A stretch of 64,000 bases of DNA from contig CM057465.1 in assembly GCA_030035585.1 (NCBI GenBank), positions 29,034,001 through 29,098,000 of the forward strand, read 5' to 3'. How positions within the stretch are numbered: the stretch's first letter is position 1; every line of letters starts with the position of its first letter. The position numbers and the translations under genes are program-made. The notes below the pieces were generated by a model that was not told the origin of the DNA, did not search any database, and was given only the letters and a program-made list of their open reading frames with translations. Shown one piece after another: positions 55,596-64,000 of this stretch. Source of the stretch: Dugong dugon (Eukaryota > Chordata > Mammalia > Sirenia > Dugongidae).

Positions 55596-56280
55596 TTCCT
55601 TTGCCCATTTTTTAATAGGATTATTTGTTTTTTTGTTGTAGAGGTGTTGGATTTTCTTGTAGATTATGGAGATTAGACCTTTGTCTGACTTGTACTGTCC
55701 AAAAATTTTTTCCCAGTCTGTAGGTATTCTTTTTCCTCGTTTGGTGAAGTCTTTTGAAGAGCATAGGTGTTTGATTTTTAGAAGATCCCAGTTATCTAGC
55801 TTATCTGTTGGGTTTTGTGCGTGGATGGTTATGGTTTGTATCCTGTTAATGCCATGTATTAAGGCCTGAAGTGTTGGTCCTATTTTTTTTTTTTTCTATG
55901 AACTTTATAGTTTTAGGCTTTATATTCAGGTCTTTGATCCATTTTGAAGTAGTTTTTGTATACGGTGTGAGGTATGGGTCCTGTTTCAGTTTTTTGCAAA
56001 TGGATATTCAGTTTTGCCAGCACCATTTGTTCAAAAGACTGTCTTTTCCCCATTTGATGGACTTTGGGCCCTTGTCGAAGATTGGGTGACCGTAGGTGGA
56101 TGGATTTATATCTGCGTTCTCAATTCTGTTCCATTGCTCAATGTATCTGTCATTGTACCAGTACCAGGCTGTTTTGACTACTGTAGCTGTATAGTAGGTT
56201 CTGAATTCATGTAGTGTGAGTCCTCCAACTTTATTCTTCTTCTTCAGTAGTGCTTTACTTATTTGGGGCTTCTTCCCTTT

Positions 56281-56919
56281 TCATATAAAGTAAATGATTA
56301 GTTTTGCCATCTCTTTGAAGAATGTTCTTGGTATTTGGATCGGGATTGCATTGTATTTGTGAATTGCTTTGGGTAGAATTGACATTTTCACAATGTTGAG
56401 TCTGCCTATCCATGAACATGGTATGTTTTTCCATTTATGTAGATCCCTTTGGGTTTCATGCAGTAGTGTTTCATAGTTTTCTTTGTATAGGTCTTTTACA
56501 TCCCTGGTCAGATTTATTCCTAAGTATTTTATCTTTTTAGGGGCTATTGAAAATGGCATTCTTTTCCTGATTTCCTTTTCATCGTTCTCCTTATTGGTGT
56601 ATAGGAATCCAACTGATTTTTGAATGTTTATCTTGTATCCTGCTACTCTGCTGAATCTTTCTATTAGTTCCAGTAACTTTCTCGTGGAGTCTTTAGTGTT
56701 TTCTATGTATAGTATCATATCATCTGCAAACAGGGAGAGTTTAACTTCTTCATTACCAATTTGGATGCCCTTTATTTCTTTTTGCTGCCTTATTGCGCTA
56801 GCTAGAACTTCCAGCACAATGTTAAATAGGAGTGGAGATAAAGGGCATCCTTTTCTTTTGGGGTCTCTTCTATATGGGGTTCGTTGAGCTTCTTGGATGG
56901 CCAGCTCTTCATCTTTCAT
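56281..56919 (-). pseudogene. In-frame ORF1-reverse transcriptase fusion (L1 copy 3)
   Basis: This 212-codon frame begins with ORF1 sequence ([20 protein letters not shown]) and after residue 23 changes to RT at [20 protein letters not shown]. It then has [20 protein letters not shown] with the catalytic [44 protein letters not shown] and [20 protein letters not shown] before a stop. The EN domain, the linker and RT motifs up to and including the first catalytic aspartate are lost, so it cannot be an active polymerase. The junction has about 2 bp of shared sequence and is not a canonical splice junction. Confidence 0.9.
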
Positions 56920-57205
56920 GATATTAGGGAATTTTTTTTGTCAGCAGTTCTTCAATGATCCTGTGTTTTCTGTTTTCTCCCCTGTTCTGGAATTCCAATC
57001 AGTCCCAGATTTTTGCTTTTGATTGTATCCCACATAATTCTCAGGGTCTCTTCATTTTTCTTTGCTCTTTTTTCTGAGTTTTCCTGAACAGAGTTGGATC
57101 CAAGTGTTTGTCTTCAATTCCACTGATCCTGTCTTCCACCATTTCAAATCTGCTTCTCAGCCCTTCTATGACACCATCCATTTCTGAAATCTTGTTGTTT
57201 ATCTT

Positions 57206-57475
57206 TTAGATTTCTAATTGTTGTCTTTGTGTAATTTCTAGTTGTGAATTTATTTTGACATTTTGTTCCTGCAGTATTTTCTGGAATTCTTCCAATTTTT
57301 TGTCTGTGTTTTCCATGCATTTATCTATTTTTTCCCCATGTTTGTCAGCTTTTTGCCTCAATTCTTGGAGAATTCTGAGTATTAGAGATTTGAATTCCCT
57401 ATCAGGTAGTTCTAGTGCATTTTCTTCCACAGGAGAATCATCTGGTGTTTTATTTTGGAAGCCTACTGGAACCAT
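57206..57475 (-). pseudogene. ORF1p: L1 copy 3 ORF1 N-terminal part
   Basis: The open frame has MVPVGFQNKTPDDSPVEENA, ELPDREFKSLILRILQELRQ and heptad-like KADKHGEKIDKCMENTDKKL, the coiled-coil half of ORF1. The natural start lies upstream (near 57520), behind a break. Confidence 0.85.
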
Positions 57476-57529
57476 CCTGTCCAGTTTTTGTGAATGTTTT
57501 GATATTTTCTGCTATCTTCGGGACATTCA

Positions 57530-59423
57530 GTGGTTATTTTTCTTGTTTATTGATTGTAGATTTGTTTTGTCACCACTTTTTATTTTTTAAATTTGACTAT
57601 GTCTGAGCAGACGGACTGTGTGTTCTTTGTTGTTTGCTCGTCTGTGTGCTCAATACTTTTCGCCTCCTTCTCCAACTGGCAGGGTCAGTCAGTCAGATAT
57701 GATACAGCAGGGCAGGTCTAGCTGAAGAGGAGTTACTGGGATGGGTTGTTTGTGGCACTTACTACAGCCACCAGGGCGGGTCGGTAATCAGTGCAGGGCA
57801 GGTTCCAGTAGGCCGTGCCTATACTGCTTGGTGGTGTGATGTCAAGCGCACGGTGCAGGTAGGCAGAATGCAGCAGGGAGATTGTTATGTGTCGAGCTAA
57901 GATGGATATGGGAGAGAGGAGAGTGGAACAGGAGCCAAAAACATACAAACAAACAAAGAAGAATGCTAGGGGAGCTTGCCGTTGGAATGGAGAGATAAGA
58001 AACTATGAAATGGAGAAAACAGAAAGGGGAAGAGGAAGAAAAGAAAAGAATGAATAAATAAAAATCAGAAAGGTTAAAGAACCTCAAAGTCCCCAGGGAT
58101 CCCACCGATGCAGCTATGAGGTCTGGGGAAGTTGCTCTCAGGTGTTGCAGTACAGCCTGGCTAGAAGGCGTAGAAGTATACAACACCAGGTATTCAGGGA
58201 ACAGAAAGAGAAGGAAGATACAGAGACATGAGAAACTGAGCAATGAAGAAAGACAAAAAGGAAAAAAGAGGGAAAAGAAAACCAATTAATAAAAAAATAC
58301 AAAACAAGAAAGGGCCCCAAAAAACAGAAAAAAAAAAAACAAAAAAAAAATAAATGCTCTCAGGGATCCCTATGCACATCTGTGCAAGCTAAGGGGGAAG
58401 GCTTGTTGCCACACAGCACTGCCTGGCCAGAAAGGGCCCCCAACTCAAGAAAAGGAAAAAAAAACAACAAATAATTCAAAACAAACAAAAGAACAAAAGC
58501 CCCGAGATCACACCAGCATGGCAGCCCCGACCGGGAAGCAGCTCCACACTCGAATGGAACTCCACAGACCCTCAGGGAGAAGGAAAGATAGCGTGCGGAG
58601 CCAGGTATTTGAGCCAAAGGAGGGCGAGGTGGTGATAGGTAAGGAAGAAATCAAAAGAAGCAGAAAGAAAAGCAACAGTAGCAGCCAACATATGGAACTC
58701 AGAGAGCCAGCTAGTGCAGGCTGGTGTTTCTTGGACAAGAGACTGTGTCCGCAGGAAGCAGAGGGGGCTGAGTGTGGGTGGAGAAGGGTAGGGAGTGGGA
58801 AAGCATATATCACAAATTACCGGAGCTCTGCAGCCCCTCAGGAAGAAACAAAGATGGCACACGGAGCCAGGTATTTAAGCAAAAGGAGGGGGAGTTGGTG
58901 AGAGGTAAGGAAGAAATCAAAAGATGCGGAAAAAAGCAACACCAGCAGCCAAAAAATGGCACTGGGAGAGCCAGCCCTTTCGGGTGTGTGGAATCCAAGC
59001 AGCTGGTGTTTCCCGGTGAAGTGATTGTGGCTGCAGGAAGTAGAGGAGGCCAAGTCGGGGTGAAGAAGGGTGGGGGGTGGGGAAGTGTATATCGCAAATT
59101 ACCAGTTGTTTTGTGTCCTGCTGGATGCTCTGTGAGGCTGCTTTCTCATACCCCCTGTTTGCTGGTCTCCGATAGGAGTCCAAGATGGCAGATCCACGCT
59201 GCTTTAGCTGGTAGGGGACCTCTGCATGAATCTCTCCTTGCTCTCTGTTCTCTGTTAGTTTTCTCACTCCATTTGGTGCTTGGCTGAGTTCTTTATCTCT
59301 TCATTTGATGTTTTAGGGTTTCAGGATTGTTGTATTCTCTGTTCGGCTTACTTTTTCGGATCTTTGCTGTGGAGGGACGGCGTGGTGCTTCTGCCTAGAG
59401 TGCCATTTTGCCGGAACTCCTCT
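57530..59423 (-). promoter_or_regulatory. L1 copy 3 5' UTR with two monomers
   Basis: As in copy 1, two tandem units lie at 58557-58822 and 58823-59103 (266 and ~280 bp). An antisense frame of 171 codons (58772-59287) spans them and ends in FSLHLVLG like that of copy 1. Confidence 0.8.
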
Positions 59424-59641
59424 CCTGTTCTTTCTTGAGTGTTCTTTGCTTGATATATTTTTTTCCAACCTTTGAGTTTTAGTTTGTTTCTGTCTTTAAG
59501 TCTAAGTTGTGCCTCTTGTAGGCAGCATGTAGACAGATGGTGTCTTTTTATCCAATCTGCCAGTCTTTGTCTCTTTATTGGTGCATTTAGTCCACTTACA
59601 TTAAGCATAATTATTGATAAGTATGAGTTTAGTGTTGTCAT
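59424..59641 (-). pseudogene. ORF2p-EN: L1 copy 2 ORF2 start and first half of the endonuclease
   Basis: MTTLNSYLSIIMLNVSGLNA (N-terminal catalytic Asn position now S-flanked: LNVSGLN), CCLQEAQLRLKDRNKLKLKG (the glutamate of QETH is kept but TH is changed to AQ) and GWKKIYQAKN. The frame ends in sequence of the inserted copy 3. Confidence 0.88.
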
Positions 59642-60713
59642 TCTGATGTGTTTTTTAGTGTGTTGTTCACAGTTTCTTTGTTCTACTTAATTTTCTCTGC
59701 TGAGTCATTTTTCTTTATGTATTTTCTTTTCATTGTTGTTGATTTTGTTTTTGCTGAGTCTGTATATTTTTCTTGTTTTTTATTTTGACTTGTAGGATTA
59801 TTAGTTTCCTTTGTGGTTACCTTAATATTTATCCCTATTTTTTAAGTTTATACCAGTCTTTTATTTCTTTTTACCACCTTGACTTCCTCTGCATATGAAA
59901 AATCTACATATATATTTTTTGTCTCTCTTTTTTCTTAATGTTGTCATCTTTTACATGTTGACGTCTGTTTCCCTATTTTCAGTGCTTTAGCTTTGATTTA
60001 TTTTTCTGACTTCCCTATCTGGGTTGATACCTGGTTGCTCTGTCATGTGTTCTAGTCTTGGGTTGTTATCTGATGTTATTGATTTTCCAACATAAGGACT
60101 TTAGTATTTCTTGTAATTTTAGTTTGGTTTTTGCAAATTTGCTAAACTTCTGTTTATCTGGAAATGCCCTAATTTCAACATCATATTTGAGAGACAGTTT
60201 TGCTTGTTATATAATTCTTGGCTGGCAGTATTTTTTCCTTCAAGGCTTTATATATGTCATCTTATTGCCTTCATTTCTGCATGGTTTCTGCTGAGTAGTC
60301 CGAATTTATTCTTATTGACTCTCCTTGTTGATGTCTTTTTGCTTATCTCTAGCAGCTTTTAAAATTCTCTTTTTATCTTTGGTTTTGACAATTTTGATTA
60401 TATCTCGGTGACTTTCTTTTGGGATGGACCTCATGTGGATTTCAATGAGCATCTTGGATAGATATCTTCTTATCTTTCATTATATCAGGGAAGTTTTCTG
60501 CCAGCAAATCTTCAACAATTCTCTCTGTATTTTCTGTTATCCTCCCTGTTCTGGTACTCCAATCACTTGTCGGTTGTTCCTCTTGATAGAATCTCACATA
60601 ATTCTTAGGATTTCTTCATTTTTTTCGATTCTTTTATCTCATTTTTCCTTAAATAAGTTGGTGTCAAGTGCTTTATCTTCACTCTCACTAATTCTGACTT
60701 CTATTGCCTCAAT

Positions 60714-61013
60714 TCAGCTCCTATGACTCTCCACTGAGTTGTCTAATTCTGAAATTTTATTGTTAATCTTCTGGATTTCTGATTGCAGTCTCTTTATGGA
60801 TTCTTGCAGCCTGTTAAATTTGTCATTGTGCTCTTTTCTAATCTTTTTTATTTCCTCTATTGCATATTCTGCATTTTGCTTACTCTCCTTTTCATCTCTT
60901 GAAGAGTTCTGTATGTTAATCTTTTGTATTCTGCCTCTGATAAATTCCAAGAAATTTTCTTCCTCTGGAAAATTTCTAGATTCTTTATTTTGGGAGCTTG
61001 CTGAAGCCATCAT
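60714..61013 (-). pseudogene. ORF1p: L1 copy 2 ORF1 N-terminal coiled coil
   Basis: 100 codons: MMASASSQNKESRNFPEEEN, then a charged heptad-rich stretch (EYAIEEIKKIRKEHNDKFNR, ESIKRLQSEIQKINNKISEL). It differs in sequence from ORF1 of copies 1 and 3, supporting a separate subfamily. The rest of ORF1 (to about 59960) is frameshifted. Confidence 0.85.
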
Positions 61014-61032
61014 GAACTGCCTTTTTATGTGA

Positions 61033-62374
61033 TTTTATATTTACAGTTGTCTCTGAGCCATCCATAAGTTATTATATTTATTTATTTTATGTTTGCTTAC
61101 AGTGTCCTAGCTTCTTGTTTTGTTGTGTTTTGATATGCCCAAATAGTCTGCTCCTGTGAGCTAGTCCAGTCCCCAGCACCCCTGAAGCTCCAATGTCCTG
61201 TCCTCAGGTGGCCAGACCTGCCACTATGTATATGAGCACAGGAGTCTGCCCACTCTTCCTGTATGGATTCAGCTCAGGTGTCCAGGTAGTCAGCCACCAA
61301 GTGTGTGATACAAGCTCTCATCTACAGTTCTAGACAGGCATGAGTGACTGGTGTAGGTACATGCACCTGGCTGCAGCACGGGGACACAGGTTGAGCAAGG
61401 CAGGGGGTGGACAGCCAACCCCAGGTGTCTAGGAGGAAGGTATGCCTCTGTTCCCTAGAACACATAGATGAGTGGGTTTTGCAGCTGGATTATGAGCACC
61501 CACTGCTATTGGCTGTAAGGACTAGGGGGCATCTCTTATTCTTGGGCCTCTCTTGCAGGTGTCTAGGTGGCGTAGGTGGAGCCACCAGTCCTCAGGCCCC
61601 TGATCTGGGTAGGTGAAGACCCTGCTTAATGGGCACAGCTGTGTCAAGTGTCATGAACCTGCCACTTCACAGCTGAAACAGTTGAAGTTAGACTTCAGGT
61701 ATATACCCTGTTGTACTGTGGTAATGAGGGTCAATGCTGTTGAAATGGGCCCACACAAGTCTATGCAGGGGGAAAGCACTCAAAGTCCATGAATCCCTTA
61801 CACTTGTGCCTAAGCAAAGGAGCTGTGCCTACCCTGATTTTCCTGGCTTAGGGGAGCCTGAAGATTATTTTTTCCCCTGTTTGTTCATTTGTTTACTCTC
61901 CAAGGCTGGGAGAATGGCTCCGGGCACATGACGGGTCCTACATCTGGCCCAGGGTACTCAGCAATTGCTGAAGCAGGTCCGGGACCCAGTGCAGAGCAGG
62001 GAGCAGGGAGGTAAATGGGAGAGAGTTCTTTTCCCTAAGTGGAGTGTTTATGATCCACGCCGTAAGCCAGACACAAGTACCTATCTTTCACCAGTCAAGG
62101 GCTGCTTCTTACTGGTTCTGCATGATGTGTAGACTCTTTGTTGCTGGGTCTCTCCCAGTGCAGAAAACACCTCCCAAGTGCCACTGCTTGCCTGCCTCAT
62201 CGCTAACCCCCAACCTGATCTGGGCTGAAGGGCTCAGGCTCTTGCCCGGTCAGTTCTTGCAAGTCCTCACTGCTTCCAAACCGTCTCTCCCTCCCCCTGC
62301 CACTCAGTCTGATTCTTCAACTTTGGCTTTGATGTTCAGGGCTCCTAGATTGTCATGTATAATCGATTCACTGT
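61033..62374 (-). other. L1 copy 2 5' UTR
   Basis: The region is GC-richer than its surroundings and lies directly upstream of ORF1. It bears no resemblance to the monomers of copies 1 and 3, and I see no tandem repeat in it. The frames in it (for example 61407-61616, 62044-62397 plus) look like chance. The 5' end is not seen because L1 copy 4 interrupts it. Confidence 0.6.
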
Positions 62375-64000
62375 TTTGTTTTGTTTTTTATAATTAATTA
62401 ATTTATTTATTGTACTTCAGGTGAAGGCTTACACAACAAATAGTTTCTCATGAAACAGTAGTACACATGTTGTTTTATGACACTGGTTAACAACCCCACA
62501 ACATATCAACCCTCTAACTTCTCAACAGTTTTTTTTTTTTTTTTTTTTGGTGAAAATACACATAGCCAAAGGTACACCATTTGAAAAATTTCCACATGCA
62601 CAGTTCAGTGACATTGACTACGCTCTTCCAATTGTGCTGCTATTCTCACTTAAGATGAAGGCTTACAGAACAAAATAGTTTCTCGTTTAACAGTTACTAC
62701 AAGTGTTGCCCTATGACAATGGTTAACAATCTCACAACACATCAACAATATCCTTACTCAACCTTGGGTTCCCTATCACCAGCTTTCCTGTCTCTTCTGC
62801 CTTCTGGCCCTTGACCCTGGACTGCTAATCCTCATTAGTCCCATTTGGTTTTATGGGGCTGTCCAATCCCGGGCTGAAAGGTGAACCTCGGAAATGACTT
62901 CACCACTGAGCTAAAAGGGTGTCTGGGAGAGATACTCTCAGGGTTTCTCCAGTCTCCTTTAGGCCAGTAAATCTGGTCTTTCTTTTTTTTTTTTTTTTGT
63001 GAGTTAGAATTATGCTCTACATCCTTCTCCAGCTCTGTCCAGAACCCTCTGTTGTGATCCTGGTCTGAACAGTCAGTGGTGGTAGCCGGGCACCATCTAG
63101 CTGTACTGAACTCAGTCCAGTGGAGGCCTTGGTAGCTGTGGACAATTAGTCCTTCAGACTAATGTTTTTCTTGTACCCTGTTCTCTTCATTTTCCCTTGC
63201 TTCTGAAGGGATGAGACCAGTAGAGTATCTTAGATGGCCACTCACAGCTTTTAAGAGCCCAGACACTACTCACCAAGGTAGAATGTAGATCATTGTCTTT
63301 ATAAGCTGTGTCATGCCAATTGAGCTAGATGTTCCCCAAGACCATGGTCCCCACAGCCCTCCGCCTAGCAATTCAGTCCCTCAGGGAGTTTGGATGTGTC
63401 TATGGGGCTTCCATGACCTTTCCTTGTACCGGTTGTGCTAGTTTCCCCTGTATTGTGTACTGTCTCACCCTTCACCCAAGATACCACTTATCTATTGCCT
63501 ATTTAATATTCCCCCCCGCCCCCAACACTGGTAACCAACAAAGATTGTTATATTTTGTGTGTGAACCTTTTCATGGGTTTTTACAATAGAGATCTCATAC
63601 AATATTTGTCCTTTTGTGATTGACTTATTTCACTTAGCATAATGTCCTCCAGTTTCATCCATGTTATGAGATGCTTCACAGATTCATTGTTGTTCTTTCT
63701 CATTGCATAGTACTCCATTGTGTGTATGTACCATAGTTTGTTTATCCATTCATCTGTTGATGGGCATCTAGGTTGTTAACATGGTTTTGCTATTGTGAAC
63801 AATGCTGCCATGAACATAGGTGTGCATATGTCTATTCGAGTGACGACTCTTATTTCTCTAGGATATATTCCTAGGAATGGGATTGCTGGATCAAATGGTA
63901 TGTTTATTTCTAGCTTTCTGAGGAAACGCCATATCATTTTCCAAAATGGTTTTATCATTTTGCATTCCCACCAGCAGTGTATAAGAGTTCTGATCTCCCC
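62375..64000 (-). mobile_element. L1: L1 LINE (copy 4), runs past the window end
   Basis: 3' UTR with the duplicated terminal block (62423-62526 and 62657-62766, T run at 62529-62548) followed by the ORF2 C terminus. Same subfamily as copies 1 and 3. The left end is somewhere in the TTTTGTTTTTTATAATTAAT tract at about 62375-62405. Confidence 0.93.
63776..63958 (-). pseudogene. ORF2p-CTD: L1 copy 4 ORF2 C terminus
   Basis: KPFWKMIWRFLRKLEINIPF through [20 protein letters not shown] to FTIAKPC and a stop at the shared position. Confidence 0.88.

Larger units (their letters stand above)
53804..59423 (-). mobile_element. L1: L1 LINE (copy 3), full-length ends, internally deleted
   Basis: It has the same 5' terminus (GCCATTTTGCCGG complement at 59402-59414) and 3' end as copy 1 but is only 5.62 kb. 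A deletion of about 2.75 kb joins ORF1 to the RT domain at about 56851. CCTGCTCTTTCTTG (53790-53803) and CCTGTTCTTTCTTG (59424-59437) flank it, a 14-bp target-site duplication with one mismatch. It lies in the EN domain of L1 copy 2. Confidence 0.93.
48575..62374 (-). mobile_element. L1: Older L1 LINE (copy 2), interrupted by LTR and L1 copy 3
   Basis: Read on the minus strand this L1 has 5' UTR (62374-61033), ORF1 (61013 to about 59960), the start of ORF2 (59641-59424), then after the inserted copy 3 the rest of ORF2 (53789-51810, interrupted by an LTR, then 51203 to about 49640) and a 3' UTR ending at a T-rich stretch from 48575. Its 3' UTR (AGTTTACATTTCAAGTTAGT, GTCCATTCAACCAACTCCTA) differs from copies 1, 3 and 4, so it is another subfamily. 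It keeps the longer ORF2 C terminus without the AKPC stop. All frames are broken. Confidence 0.9.

Noticed and set aside
56281-56919. The ORF1-RT fusion as a spliced L1 RNA copy
   Set aside because: The bases at the donor side are not GT (AAAAGAAAA is followed by TC in copy 1), and the junction is better explained by ~2 bp of shared sequence.

Overview
This window is vertebrate genomic DNA made up almost entirely of interspersed repeats. I see no host protein-coding gene, no rRNA or functional tRNA gene, no CRISPR array and no bacterial or viral genome. Two repeat families point to an afrotherian mammal: AfroSINEs (tRNA-derived, recognisable by the block CTGCTAACCAAAAGGTC) in both orientations, and a BovB-like RTE LINE carrying an endonuclease/RT frame. 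The AfroSINE forms and the long L1 3' UTRs fit a paenungulate, most likely an elephant. Older mammalian layers (MIR, L2-like LINEs, hAT-type MITEs, MaLR-type LTRs) lie underneath. Family names come from recognition by eye, not from a library search.

Layout. 1-22217 is mostly old, low-copy-looking DNA with scattered AfroSINEs, MIRs and L2-like pieces. It also holds a pair of ~90% identical 150-bp segments (4111 and 5484), a composite SINE with a tRNA-Gly head (10557-10898), a SINE cluster in which three elements used the same 10-bp target (14891-15722), a minus-strand RTE (15910-16816) and a solo LTR (20078-20559). 22236-30595 is a full-length 8.36-kb L1 on the minus strand, flanked by perfect 18-bp target-site duplications. 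Its ORF2 endonuclease frame is intact, the rest of ORF1/ORF2 is broken, and its 5' UTR has two tandem ~270-bp monomers.

30749-36605 is again old DNA with AfroSINEs, MITE-like elements and ancient repeat. 36606-42301 is a nested stack. A plus-strand RTE carries an AfroSINE in its 5' UTR. It is also split at a TTAA site by what looks like a piggyBac-type element (38926-42187), which is itself interrupted by an L1 with plus/minus/plus segment order (39322-41854). 42302-48574 contains MIR, an ancient repeat split by a solo LTR (43880-44397), AT microsatellites and a 2.25-kb minus-strand RTE.

48575-64000 is a pile of minus-strand L1s. An older L1 of a different subfamily (48575-62374) was interrupted by a solo LTR (51209-51809), by an internally deleted L1 (53804-59423) whose ORF1 is fused in frame to the reverse transcriptase, and by a fourth L1 (from about 62375) that runs off the window.

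The elements relate as autonomous and dependent partners: RTE supplied the 3' end copied by the AfroSINE/RTE-tailed SINEs, and L1-type tails and target-site duplications mark the L1 insertions. Apart from the EN frames, every coding region is broken by stops, frameshifts or deletions.
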